Positions 35,262-42,969 of a stretch of 64,000 nucleotides of DNA are shown one piece after another (the first letter of the stretch is position 1; the number at the start of each line of letters is the position of its first letter). Below the pieces are notes generated by a model, which was not told the DNA's origin, did no database searches, and saw nothing but the letters and a program-made list of their open reading frames with translations. The position numbers were made by a program, and so were the translations under genes. Source of the DNA: Methanoregulaceae archaeon (GTDB taxonomy: Bacteria > Armatimonadota > Fimbriimonadia > Fimbriimonadales > Fimbriimonadaceae); contig JADZEW010000031.1 of NCBI GenBank assembly GCA_020850325.1, positions 42,470 through 106,469 on the forward strand, given 5' to 3'.

Positions 35262-35378
35262 CGTCAGCGACCTTGAGCCCTCGGAGATCTTAGGGACCAA
35301 TGAGAAGGGCAAAAGTCGCTTGGCCGAGCCTTTGCGGGAATGCTCTTTGCTCTCCTTTCAGCGTTCCCGCATTTTTTT
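35262..35378 (+). ncRNA. candidate small RNA or attenuated leader, unrecognised
   Basis: About 117 bases bounded by a consensus promoter and an intrinsic terminator. Possible folding: AGCGAC near the 5' end with GTCGCT at about 35315-35320, enclosing CCCT/AGGG; then the terminator hairpin. It does not match tmRNA, RNase P, SRP RNA or a riboswitch class I can name. Because the gene at 35416 starts only 38 bases after the T-tract on the same strand, it could instead be a regulatory leader with conditional termination. The 3' flank has a weak separate box (CATACT, six bases, ATG) for that gene, which favours an independent RNA. Confidence 0.6.
35333..35378 (+). terminator. intrinsic terminator of candidate small RNA
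   Basis: Arms TGCGGGAA-T-GCT and AGC-G-TTCCCGCA form a 12-bp stem (one T-G wobble) over a 15-base loop, followed at once by seven T residues. Confidence 0.9.
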
Positions 35379-35415
35379 GCCTGAACCTCGGTCTTGCCAG
35401 CGTCATACTTAACTC

Positions 35416-36327
35416 ATGACTGCCTGGCTCGCGCTCATCGCGACTCCTCAAAGTGAGCCTCCGAAGCTCGATCTCAAGCCTGTGGCCACCGTCCGCCATC
35501 CAGGCGCGAACGAGATCAGCGGCATCGTCCAAAGCCGCCGATATCCCGGGATTTTCTGGGTTCACAATGACTCGGGCGACAAGGCGCGCATGTTCCCCAT
35601 CAAGCTAAGCGGCGATGTCATCAAGCCGCCGTACGAGGCCGCATTCTGGGTCAACGCTCCCGAAGAAGGCAAACAAGAGTGGCCAGGGATCGGGATCGCC
35701 AACGCCACCAATGTGGATTGGGAGGACATCGCCATCAACGGCGACACGCTCTATCTCGCCGACGTGGGGAACAACGGCAATGCCCGCCGCGACTTGGGCG
35801 TGTACGTGGTCCCCGAGCCCAACCCGGAGGCTACCGGGGTCGTCCGGGCTCTGAAGTTCCTGCCCATCCGCTACCCCGACCAATCCGCATTTCCGCCCAA
35901 GGATTGGTTCTTCGATTGTGAGGCGATCTTCGTCCACCGCGGGCGCCTTCACTTCGTGACCAAGCATCGAAAGAACGGCAACTTCGCCATTCCGGATGTC
36001 GGCGCGAAGCTGTACCGGCTGGATTCCCAGCACGCCGACCGTCCTAACGTGCTTCGCAAGTTGGATGAGAAAAGCGACCTTGGCGGATGGGTGACCGCGG
36101 CGGACCTTTCGCCGAACGGTCGAACGTTGGCCATCTTGGTTCAAGCCCCCGTTGCTTCGATCTGGTTCTTCGACATCTCGCGGTCCGGCGAGAAGATGCT
36201 CAGCGGCCCGAGCCGTCGGCTCATGCTGGGCGGGGCCAAGCAGGCGGAGGCCATTGCGTTCATCGACGACCGGACGGTGGTCGTGACCAACGAACAGCGT
36301 GACGTGTTCCGGATCGCCGTGCCATAG
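35416..36327 (+). CDS. hypothetical propeller-like protein
   Basis: 303 residues, not recognised as a named family. Sequence such as NEISGIVQSRRYPGIFWVHN, DWEDIAINGDTLYLADVGNN, RGRLHFVTKHRKNGN, AADLSPNGRTLAILVQAP and AIAFIDDRTVVVTNEQRDVF reads like a six-bladed beta-propeller of the SdiA-regulated/phytase-esterase-like type. The short N-terminus (MTAWLALIATPQ) is only a weak signal sequence. It starts 38 bases after the terminator of the candidate small RNA, with no Shine-Dalgarno. Confidence 0.65.
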   Translation: MTAWLALIATPQSEPPKLDLKPVATVRHPGANEISGIVQSRRYPGIFWVHNDSGDKARMFPIKLSGDVIKPPYEAAFWVNAPEEGKQEWPGIGIANATNVDWEDIAINGDTLYLADVGNNGNARRDLGVYVVPEPNPEATGVVRALKFLPIRYPDQSAFPPKDWFFDCEAIFVHRGRLHFVTKHRKNGNFAIPDVGAKLYRLDSQHADRPNVLRKLDEKSDLGGWVTAADLSPNGRTLAILVQAPVASIWFFDISRSGEKMLSGPSRRLMLGGAKQAEAIAFIDDRTVVVTNEQRDVFRIAVP

Positions 36328-36349
36328 CCAGGTCCGTGGCAGGCTCATG

Positions 36350-36355
36350 TAAGCT
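36350..36355 (+). promoter_or_regulatory. -10-like box TAAGCT before GNAT gene
   Basis: TAAGCT, eight bases, ATG at 36364; no Shine-Dalgarno. Confidence 0.35.
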
Positions 36356-36363
36356 CTGCCTCC

Positions 36364-36807
36364 ATGGAAGCCGCCATACGCTACGCGCTGGATGAGCGAT
36401 TGGAGTTCGCCGAGTATCGGGAGTTCCTGACGCGGACCGACCTGGGCTCGCAGTATCCGAAGAAGAACTTCGAGGCGAGAGTTAGCCGCGTGCTGCAGAC
36501 GGTCGATGTTTGCGTGACCGCGCGTAACGATGCCGGTCTCCTGATCGGCATCTGCTTCGGCTTGACTGATTTTGCCTACTTCCTGTTCTTGACCGACCTC
36601 GGCGTAGACCGCGACTACGCCCGTCAAGGCATCGGTCGCGAGCTCCTACGACTCGCCATCGAGCAAGCAGGTGGTCCGGACGACATCACCGTGACGACGA
36701 TCTCCAACGACGAGGCGATCGACTTCTATAAGCGGTGCGAAATGGTCAACGAACCCGACCTCGTCGTCCGCTATTGCCGGGATTGGGAGTCGTTCGTGGT
36801 CGAGTAG
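36364..36807 (+). CDS. GNAT-family N-acetyltransferase
   Basis: 147 residues. The acetyl-CoA-binding strand and turn are visible in LFLTDLGVDRDYARQGIGRE (V-x-x-x-x-R-x-x-G-I-G), followed by LLRLAIEQAGGPDD and ISNDEAIDFYKRCEMV, the usual final helix and strand. Substrate unknown. Same strand as alaS and 56 bases upstream of it, but the gap contains a family F repeat. Confidence 0.85.
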   Translation: MEAAIRYALDERLEFAEYREFLTRTDLGSQYPKKNFEARVSRVLQTVDVCVTARNDAGLLIGICFGLTDFAYFLFLTDLGVDRDYARQGIGRELLRLAIEQAGGPDDITVTTISNDEAIDFYKRCEMVNEPDLVVRYCRDWESFVVE

Positions 36808-36829
36808 CAATCCGAGCCAATCCGAGCCA
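36807..36829 (+). repeat. tandem decamer repeat, family F
   Basis: CAATCCGAGC, CAATCCGAGC, CATG: two tandem units directly after the GNAT stop. Confidence 0.5.
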
Positions 36830-36863
36830 TGACTAACCGTGCTGGTACCCTAGGAGCACATTG

Positions 36864-39710
36864 ATGACCGCTCGGGAACTGCGCCTCAAGTATCTCCGCT
36901 TCTTCGAATCGAAGGGCCACACCGTGTACCCCTCGGGTTCGCTCGTGCCGTACGACGTCACGGGCCGTCTCGACGAGTCGCTGCTCTTCAACGGTGCCGG
37001 CATGGTGCAGTTCAAGCCGTTCTTCCGAGGAGCGGCCGAGCCGCCGAATCGCCGTCTCGTCACCGCCCAGAAATGCGTGCGCACCGGCGACATCGAAACC
37101 GTCGGCGACCTCACCCATCTCACGTTCTTCGAGATGATGGGCAACTTCTCGTTTGGCGACTACTTCAAGAAGGAAGCGGTCGCCTTCTCGTGGGAGTTCC
37201 TGACCTCGCCCGAGTGGCTGGGTCTCGATCCGCATCGCCTTGCCGTTACCGTTTTCGAGGAAGACGACGTCGCGTTTGATGCGTGGTCGACCCATCTCGT
37301 TCAGGCGGGTATCGACCCGTACCGCCGAGTCTTCCGACTGGGTGAGGAGACGAACTACTGGCCCGCAGGCGCGTTCTCGTCGGGCCCTCCTGGGCCGTGC
37401 GGCCCGAACTCGGAGATGTTCTACTGGACCGCCGATGGCCCACCGCCCAGCGGCCCGTACACTCGCGAGGACTATCTTCGCGATGAAGCGGAGGGCAAAT
37501 GGCTCGAAATCTGGAACGACGTCTTCATCCAGTACGAGTGGCAGGGCCGTCTAAAGAACCCCGATCGGCCGGGTGAGGGCTACATCAAGGAAGGCATGCC
37601 CGACTTGCCGTTCCAGAGCATTGACACCGGCATGGGGCTGGAGCGCACGATCGCCGTGCTGAATGGGCTGAAGTCGGTGTACGACAGTGACCTGTTCACG
37701 CCGATCATTCAGCGGATTGAGGAGCTCATTCCGGCGAAGGGCACTCGCGGAGAGGGGGAGGCAAGGGCGATTCGCATCATCGCCGACCATATCCGAACCG
37801 CCTGCTTCTGCATCGCCGACGGCATCCTGCCGTCGAACACCGGCCGGGGTTATGTGCTCCGACGCCTGATCCGCCGGGCGGTGCTCAAGGGCCTTCGCGT
37901 GCTCGGATTTGACCAGCCGTTCTTCCACCTGGTGTACGAGGGCGTCGTCGAAGCGATGGGCGACCACTACCACGAACTGATCGACCGTCGGGACGTGATC
38001 GTGGAGACGTTGCTGAACGAGGAAACCCAGTTCCGCCGCACCATGCACGCGGGTCAGGCCCTGCTTGGTGAAGAACTTGATCGATTGGCGAAGTCGTCGA
38101 GCAAGGCGCTCTACGGCGCGGTTGCCTTCAAGCTCTACGACACGTACGGTTTCCCCCTCGAAGTCACCAAGGAGCTCTGCGAAGAGGCGGGCGTTGCCGT
38201 GGACGAAGAGGGTTACGAAGTCGCGCTCAAAGAAGCCCAAGAGCGCAGCCGCGGAGCGAGCGACATGGATACCGTTTACGGCGGCGGGGAAGAGCGCCTG
38301 CTCGTCGTTGCGTCGTCGCGAGCGACTCCTCAAACCACTTTTGTGGGATACACCCACCTCGAGCATGCCACCGAGATCGTTCAGATCAGTCCGCGCTTCG
38401 GACCGGATGGGCTCACGACCGGCGAGTTCCAGCTTTGTCTGGCCGAGACGCCGTTCTACGCCGAATCCGGCGGCCAAGTGGGCGATACCGGACTCGTTGA
38501 AGGGCCGACGTTCCGCTTCTTCGTGAACAACACGTGGAAGGAACTCGGGATGATCTGGCACGATGCGCTGCTGGAAGCCGTCCCGGTCTTGCCCGGCGTG
38601 CATGAGGACCAGATCCGCGCCGCAATGGCCCGCCACGGCCGCCCGGCAACCCATCCGATGGCTGGTTTTTCGCCCGAAGAGATCACCGAGATCCTTGAGT
38701 CCGGGCTATTCTTCGTGCCCGTCTTTGCGCACGTGGACGCCGCTCGTCGAAATCGGATTATCCGAAACCACAGCGCCACCCATCTGCTCCACGCGGCGCT
38801 TCGCGAGGTGCTGGGCAAGCACGTAACCCAGGCGGGATCGCTCGTCGCTCCGGACCACCTTCGATTCGACTTCACCCACGGCAAGGCGATGACCGAAAGC
38901 GAACTGCTGCGGGTCGAGGCGATTGTCAACGAGGTTGCCCTGCACGGTGTACCGATTACGATTTACCAAGACCTTCCGATCGCGGAGGCTCGCGCTCGCG
39001 GGGCGATGGCGCTCTTCGGCGAGAAGTATGGTGATCGCGTACGGATGGTCGAAGTCGGCGACTTCAGCCGCGAGCTTTGCGGCGGATGCCACGTGCGCCA
39101 GACGAGCGAAGTCGGTTTGTTCCGCATCGTCCACGAGAGCTCGGCGGCGAGCGGCGTCCGCCGCATCGAAGCGGTGACCGGCGAGTCGGCCTACGAACTC
39201 GTGCGCGAGCAATCGGCGACGTTGCGCCAGGCGGCTGGGCTGCTCAAGAGCACTCCCCACGACCTTGTCCACGCGATCGAAAGGCAGTTAGAGTCCGCTC
39301 GAGAAGAACGAAAGCGTCGCGAACGCGCCGAGCAGCAACTCGCCAAGGGCGGAGCTTCAGGCGGCGAGGCTCCGGCCTTCCGGCATGTTGGGGCAGTTCG
39401 CCTGTGGACGCCACGCTACGACAACCTCGATCCGAAGATCGCGGCGAGCGCGATCGATGACGCAGTGGCGGCCAATCCTGACTTAGTTGTGGTCGGCGCG
39501 ATCGTTGGCGACGGCAAGGTGAGCTTCGTCGCCAAGGTTGGCGCAGATGCTCTGAAGCAGGGCGCCCATGCCGGAAACTTGGTCAAGGAAGTCGCGAAGA
39601 TCGCCGGCGGCGGCGGCGGAGGCCGGCCCGATTTCGCTACCGCGGGCGGCAAGGATCTCGCCAAAGTGGACGAGGCCCTCGCGGTGGTCGATGGGTTGCT
39701 GCAGGGTTAA
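36864..39710 (+). CDS. alaS: alanine--tRNA ligase
   Basis: Class II tRNA synthetase, 948 residues, somewhat longer than the usual 870-880. N-terminal FFESKGHTVYPSGSLVPYD and TAQKCVRTGDIETVG (aminoacylation core), MGNFSFGDYFKKEAV, then RHIRTACFC-type tRNA-recognition region. The editing domain has HSATH at 636-640 and CGGCH at 739-743, the four metal ligands. The C-terminal oligomerisation domain ends GGRPDFATAGG, normal for the family. ATG at 36864 with TAGGAG upstream; the TTG three bases earlier is less likely. Part of the extra length lies before the HxxxH motif. Confidence 0.97.
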   Translation: MTARELRLKYLRFFESKGHTVYPSGSLVPYDVTGRLDESLLFNGAGMVQFKPFFRGAAEPPNRRLVTAQKCVRTGDIETVGDLTHLTFFEMMGNFSFGDYFKKEAVAFSWEFLTSPEWLGLDPHRLAVTVFEEDDVAFDAWSTHLVQAGIDPYRRVFRLGEETNYWPAGAFSSGPPGPCGPNSEMFYWTADGPPPSGPYTREDYLRDEAEGKWLEIWNDVFIQYEWQGRLKNPDRPGEGYIKEGMPDLPFQSIDTGMGLERTIAVLNGLKSVYDSDLFTPIIQRIEELIPAKGTRGEGEARAIRIIADHIRTACFCIADGILPSNTGRGYVLRRLIRRAVLKGLRVLGFDQPFFHLVYEGVVEAMGDHYHELIDRRDVIVETLLNEETQFRRTMHAGQALLGEELDRLAKSSSKALYGAVAFKLYDTYGFPLEVTKELCEEAGVAVDEEGYEVALKEAQERSRGASDMDTVYGGGEERLLVVASSRATPQTTFVGYTHLEHATEIVQISPRFGPDGLTTGEFQLCLAETPFYAESGGQVGDTGLVEGPTFRFFVNNTWKELGMIWHDALLEAVPVLPGVHEDQIRAAMARHGRPATHPMAGFSPEEITEILESGLFFVPVFAHVDAARRNRIIRNHSATHLLHAALREVLGKHVTQAGSLVAPDHLRFDFTHGKAMTESELLRVEAIVNEVALHGVPITIYQDLPIAEARARGAMALFGEKYGDRVRMVEVGDFSRELCGGCHVRQTSEVGLFRIVHESSAASGVRRIEAVTGESAYELVREQSATLRQAAGLLKSTPHDLVHAIERQLESAREERKRRERAEQQLAKGGASGGEAPAFRHVGAVRLWTPRYDNLDPKIAASAIDDAVAANPDLVVVGAIVGDGKVSFVAKVGADALKQGAHAGNLVKEVAKIAGGGGGGRPDFATAGGKDLAKVDEALAVVDGLLQG

Positions 39711-39713
39711 TCC

Positions 39714-39778
39714 GGGAGGGCGCTGCTTTGTCAGCGCCTACGTGGAGCCAATCGGGAGGGCGCTGCTTTGTCAGCGCC
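39714..39778 (+). repeat. REP-like family A, two direct copies 5' of RAYT
   Basis: Two identical copies 40 bases apart (39714-39738 and 39754-39778): GGGAGG head, stem GGCGCTG/CAGCGCC, with CTTTGT in the loop. The transposase gene starts 31 bases after the second. Confidence 0.85.
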
Positions 39779-39808
39779 TAAGCAGTACTCGTCAGAGTAA
39801 GGTTCGCC

Positions 39809-40279
39809 ATGAACAGGAAAAGACCGGCTCACACTGAGAACAAGGTTCTTTTCAATCGCTCGACCATCGTCTTCGTTACCGTCTGCTCCAAAGGCCGCAA
39901 GCCGATACTCGCACATGAGGATGTGCATCAGTGCTTGTTAAATGCGTGGGAGCACGCTGATGGCTGGCTTGTCGGCAAGTACATCATTCTGCCAGACCAC
40001 ATTCACATGTTTTGCAGCCCTCGTGAAGACGAAGCTCGAAGGCTCGGAGCCTGGGTCAAATACTGGAAGGCTCTTGCCTCGCGCGCCTGGCCACGACCGA
40101 GCGAACAACCGGTGTGGCAGCGCGACTTCTGGGATCGCCAGCTACGCCAAGGCGAGGTCTATGAGTTGAAATCGGAGTATGTGCAGTCGAACGCACTTCG
40201 CCATGGGTTTGTCGCGGAGGTGGGAGACTGGCCCTTTCGAGGCGAGATGAACCAGCTACTGTGGGAAGAAATCCGCTGA
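39809..40279 (+). CDS. REP-associated tyrosine transposase (RAYT, IS200-like Y1 family)
   Basis: 156 residues. Single-strand DNA transposase of the Y1/HUH group: IILPDHIHMFCSP with His64 and His66 (HUH), the helix RRLGAWVKYWKALASRAWP, WQRDFWDRQLRQGEVYELKS and Tyr124 in SEYVQSNALRHGF as the expected nucleophile; VGDWPF near the end is also typical of RAYTs. Such proteins recognise and cleave REP hairpins. Two REP-like hairpins lie directly upstream and four inverted ones directly downstream, the classic arrangement. The ATG is the only plausible start. Complete and apparently intact, so the system may be active or recently active. Confidence 0.92.
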   Translation: MNRKRPAHTENKVLFNRSTIVFVTVCSKGRKPILAHEDVHQCLLNAWEHADGWLVGKYIILPDHIHMFCSPREDEARRLGAWVKYWKALASRAWPRPSEQPVWQRDFWDRQLRQGEVYELKSEYVQSNALRHGFVAEVGDWPFRGEMNQLLWEEIR

Positions 40280-40283
40280 TCTT

Positions 40284-40455
40284 AGCTCTGACGAAACAGA
40301 GCTCTCCCAGTTCGTCGTCCCAGGCTGCTTTTGGCTCCGACAAAGCGGAGCCCTCCCGTTTCGTCGTCCTGAGTTGTTGGCTCCGACGAAGCAGAGCCCT
40401 CCACATTTCGTCGTCCCTGACTTGTATTTGGCTCCGACGAAGCGGAGCCCTCCCA
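40284..40455 (-). repeat. REP-like family A, four inverted copies 3' of RAYT
   Basis: Copies at 40284-40310, 40333-40358, 40379-40404 and 40430-40455, spaced 46-51 bases. On the minus strand each reads GGGAGGG-type head, stem GGCTCCG/CGGAGCC (or a variant such as GGCTCTG), with CTTTGTC or CTTCGTC. They are separated by a conserved TTCGTCGTCC linker. Confidence 0.85.
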
Positions 40456-40467
40456 TTCTGTCGCCTC

Positions 40468-40860
40468 TTAGGGCCTGCGCCCGATCAACCAAGCCGCCAC
40501 CATACACAGCACCGCACCGGTCGCGGAGCCTAATTTCACGAGTCCGGCGACGTAGCTGACCGTCTTCTCCTGGAGGGGGTAGACCCCCTTCTCCAGCATC
40601 AACGTGTCATTCACGAGTCGTTGTCCTTGATCGCCCTTGCCGGGAAGGATGACCGAGGCGTCTTCGATGATCATGCGCTGCGGCTCTCCAATCGGCGTGC
40701 CAACCTCGCCCAGCAACTCGGCCATGGCCGGGTCATGCGGCTTGATGCGCTGGGTGAGTTCCGCCTTTCCGATGAGCGAACTCTCCTGCCAGAACGCTCC
40801 GACCAGCACAGCAAGACTCAGCACCGCGAGAATCCGCAGCGGCATGATCAGCTTCTTCAT
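40468..40860 (-). CDS. hypothetical membrane protein
   Basis: 130 residues with two hydrophobic segments, at the N-terminus (LRILAVLSLAVLVGAFW) and C-terminus (LGSATGAVLCMVAAWLIG); the loop between (about 75 residues) would be periplasmic. Not recognised. Starts 3 bases after the yceI stop on the same strand, so it is co-transcribed with the YceI-like protein. Confidence 0.65.
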   Translation of the reverse strand: MKKLIMPLRILAVLSLAVLVGAFWQESSLIGKAELTQRIKPHDPAMAELLGEVGTPIGEPQRMIIEDASVILPGKGDQGQRLVNDTLMLEKGVYPLQEKTVSYVAGLVKLGSATGAVLCMVAAWLIGRRP

Positions 40861-40863
40861 GGC

Positions 40864-41457
40864 TTAGGCCGTGGTCCCGAACACGCTGAGCTTGATCGTC
40901 ACGACCTCGCCCACCTTGCCCTTCGCTTGCGCGGGAATCTGGACGTTGTAGTCGGAGAGGCGAATCTTGAACTCGGTCTTCACGTTCACGAGATCGCCCT
41001 TAAACCGCGCGGCGCGGGTCTGCTCGCTCTCCTTGATAAAGCGGACCGTCGCATTGGTGGTGATCACCTTGGTGACGCCCTTGAGCGTGAGATTGCCGGT
41101 GACGCGGTAGTTGGTGCCGCTGACGAATTGGACGCGGGTGGTCTCGAACGTGGCGTTAGGGAACTTCGCCGTGTTCAGCCATCCCTCGGCGCGCATGTGC
41201 TCGTCACGCAGATCGATACCGGTCTTGATGTTCGCGACGTTGATCGTCAATTTGCCCGAACCGGTTCGCTTCGAAGGGTCGAAGACGACGGTGCCCGTGA
41301 TGGCGTTGGTGGTGCCGGTGAAGTCCTCAAAATCGGCCGTGCTGTCCACGGTGAACGATTGCATGGCGGGACTGCCGCCTCCGATCTTAAAGGTCGTGGA
41401 TTGGGCGGCAGTGATGCCGGCGGCGAGAATCAAGCTTGCGAAAAGTAGGGATTTCAA
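40864..41457 (-). CDS. yceI: YceI-family periplasmic lipid-binding protein
   Basis: 197 residues. Signal peptide at 1-18 (MKSLLFASLILAAGITAA), then the YceI lipocalin-like beta-barrel: FTVDSTADFEDFTGTTNAIT, GTVVFDPSKRTGSGKLTINV, IDLRDEHMRAEGWLNTAKFP (very characteristic), VTGNLTLKGVTKVIT and FKIRLSDYNVQIPA. Family members bind isoprenoid-like lipids. The start is TTG with an excellent Shine-Dalgarno AGGAGG. A/T-rich divergent promoter (TATAAAATATA) is shared with the gene at 41506. Confidence 0.93.
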   Translation of the reverse strand: MKSLLFASLILAAGITAAQSTTFKIGGGSPAMQSFTVDSTADFEDFTGTTNAITGTVVFDPSKRTGSGKLTINVANIKTGIDLRDEHMRAEGWLNTAKFPNATFETTRVQFVSGTNYRVTGNLTLKGVTKVITTNATVRFIKESEQTRAARFKGDLVNVKTEFKIRLSDYNVQIPAQAKGKVGEVVTIKLSVFGTTA

Positions 41458-41494
41458 ACGTGGTGTCCTCCTGCGATGAGTTATCGCTATATTT

Positions 41495-41500
41495 TATAAC
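41495..41500 (+). promoter_or_regulatory. -10-like box TATAAC before SRPBCC gene
   Basis: TATAAC, five bases, ATG at 41506. It overlaps the divergent yceI promoter (TATAAAATATA on the minus strand). Confidence 0.45.
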
Positions 41501-41505
41501 GCGCT

Positions 41506-42042
41506 ATGTTTCAGGAAGTTCCCGCTGAGAAGCTTTTCTCTTTCTACGTAGTCACCTCTGTGCCTGTTGTGCGCTACGAATCGGTTTTGCCATGCTCGCC
41601 CGACGCGGTGTGGGCCTTCCATGCCTCGCCGTCGGCTCTGGAGCGGCTGACGCCCCCTGAGCAAAATCTCGAGTCGGCCACCTCTGAAGGGGGTGGTGCC
41701 GGCCTACCGCTCGTGGATGGAGCACTCCACGTCTTACGCTTCCGCTTGGGACCGTTTCGGATGGAGTGGCGGGCGAGGATTAGCGAGGTCGATCCTCCTC
41801 ATGGCTTCACCGACACGGCCGAGAAGTCGCCCTTCAAGAGTTGGCGGCATCGGCACGGGTTCTTGCCGCATGAAGGCGGATGTCTTCTCGTCGATGAGAT
41901 CGAATACGAACTGCCCTTCGGGATTCTGGGCCGGATTGCCGAGCCGTTCGTGCGTCGCGACGTCGACAGGCTGTTCGCCTTTCGGCATCGCGAGACCCTT
42001 AAACACGTCGACGGCCCCGGAGAAACTCCGGAGCCGTCGTAG
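41506..42042 (+). CDS. SRPBCC-family ligand-binding protein
   Basis: 178 residues. START-like fold proteins of the coenzyme Q-binding/cyclase group: RYESVLPCSPDAVWAFHASP at the start, LERLTPPEQNLESATSEG, RMEWRARISEVDPPHGFTDT, SPFKSWRHRHGFLPHEGGCL and LVDEIEYELPFGILGRIAEP, which is the run typical of this family. Ligand unknown. The divergent neighbour yceI also handles lipids, a possible link. Its 3' end forms one arm of a terminator-like hairpin. Confidence 0.8.
   Translation: MFQEVPAEKLFSFYVVTSVPVVRYESVLPCSPDAVWAFHASPSALERLTPPEQNLESATSEGGGAGLPLVDGALHVLRFRLGPFRMEWRARISEVDPPHGFTDTAEKSPFKSWRHRHGFLPHEGGCLLVDEIEYELPFGILGRIAEPFVRRDVDRLFAFRHRETLKHVDGPGETPEPS
42010..42038. terminator. hairpin at convergent gene ends
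   Basis: Arms GACGGCCCCGGAG and CTCCGGAGCCGTC (one mismatch), three-base loop. It overlaps the last codons of the SRPBCC gene and lies between it and the convergent lipoprotein gene. No T-tract on the plus side. Confidence 0.55.
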
Positions 42043-42060
42043 TTTCGAAGCTGAACGAGT

Positions 42061-42393
42061 TTAGTGACCTTCGCCCGGAGCGTGGTTATGTCCGGTGTGG
42101 TCCTCTTCCTTCTTCTCGCCGGCGGCATCATCCGCCTTCGGCTCGGTCGGGGTGCCTTCGCTTGCCGGCGCGGTTTCGCCAGCCGGCTTCTCCGGCATAT
42201 CGTCGGCCGTGCCCGGCTTAACGCCACCACCACCCGCCATCGGAGTTGCCGTGGGCGTCGTGGTCGCGGTGCCGTCCGGCGTGGCGGCCGGAGGATTTGT
42301 GGCCGCGGTGTCGCCTTCTTCCTTAGCCGCGCAGCCGGCCAGTATGCCGGCGGCAAAGATGCCGAGAACCAAGGCCATTAGTGACTTCTTCAT
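42061..42393 (-). CDS. small His-tailed lipoprotein
   Basis: 110 residues. Lipoprotein signal MKKSLMALVLGIFAAGILAG then Cys. The rest is low-complexity (Pro/Ala/Thr/Glu) ending in HTGHNHAPGEGH, a histidine-rich tail that could bind metal ions. Strong Shine-Dalgarno (GGAGGTG). No named family. Alone between convergent genes. Confidence 0.7.
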   Translation of the reverse strand: MKKSLMALVLGIFAAGILAGCAAKEEGDTAATNPPAATPDGTATTTPTATPMAGGGGVKPGTADDMPEKPAGETAPASEGTPTEPKADDAAGEKKEEDHTGHNHAPGEGH

Positions 42394-42470
42394 CGATAAA
42401 CACCTCCAAGGTGAGCGAGATGCGCTCTTGTACGCACTCTAGAACTGAAACGAAGAAACCGCCCAATAAG

Positions 42471-42968
42471 TTACATTCCGCCCGAAAACTGGCCGCGAAC
42501 TTCCTCGACGACCTCAGCGGGAATCTCCACCTTGGTCAGCCGCCACTGCTTTGCGGGGAAGATCAGCCACTTTCGGCTTTCTTCCTTGCTGAAGGAGAGG
42601 GTGACCTGGTTGATGGTGTAGGTCATGGCTGGCAGCGAGACGGAGAGACGTACCGGACTCGTGATCGTGGCTGACTCGCCCGCGATGAGGGGTTCGCGGC
42701 TCTCAAGTTCGACGTTTGGCTTGAGGTCACGGATGGTCTTCGCGATGTCCCGCGTCCCAAACTGCTCCTCGTTCACGCTGAAGTTCTTGCTGAGGTACTC
42801 GAGCACGCCGCCTGGACGGCCCTCTCGGCTGGCGGCGACCGCCTCCGTGAGCGCTTGGTCGATCAACACGCGATCGCTGGGGCCGCCGAAGACACCCGAA
42901 CCGATCAGCCCAACTATGAGAACAACCGCCGTACCCGCGGCAACTGCAATCTTGGTCAACTTGTTCAC
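42471..42968 (-). CDS. hypothetical membrane-anchored protein
   Basis: 165 residues. N-terminal anchor KIAVAAGTAVVLIVGLIGSG, then a beta/alpha soluble part (LTEAVAASREGRPGGVLEYL; TSPVRLSVSLPAMTYTINQV) that has the outline of an NTF2-like fold but is not secure. The GTG start is one base after the ribF stop, so it is co-transcribed with ribF. The longer frame upstream merely overlaps ribF out of frame. Confidence 0.65.
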   Translation of the reverse strand: MNKLTKIAVAAGTAVVLIVGLIGSGVFGGPSDRVLIDQALTEAVAASREGRPGGVLEYLSKNFSVNEEQFGTRDIAKTIRDLKPNVELESREPLIAGESATITSPVRLSVSLPAMTYTINQVTLSFSKEESRKWLIFPAKQWRLTKVEIPAEVVEEVRGQFSGGM

Positions 42969-42969
42969 G

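Noticed and set aside
35262..35378. 6S RNA or a known riboswitch
   Set aside because: Too short and without the large central bubble of 6S RNA; I could not match the conserved cores of the riboswitch classes I know.
35605..36627. 340-codon minus-strand frame
   Set aside because: Antisense to the propeller-like protein and the GNAT gene, which have better coding character.
37551..38654. 367-codon minus-strand frame inside alaS
   Set aside because: Antisense shadow of alaS; no recognisable motifs.
40284..40455. Short CRISPR-like array
   Set aside because: Units are palindromic with 20-25-base linkers that are themselves partly conserved, vary in sequence, and sit beside a RAYT and not cas genes.
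35141..40590. GGAGGGG-TAGACCCCC palindromes at about 35.14 kb and 40.57 kb as a repeat family
   Set aside because: Only two, one inside a coding sequence; likely chance in GC-rich DNA.
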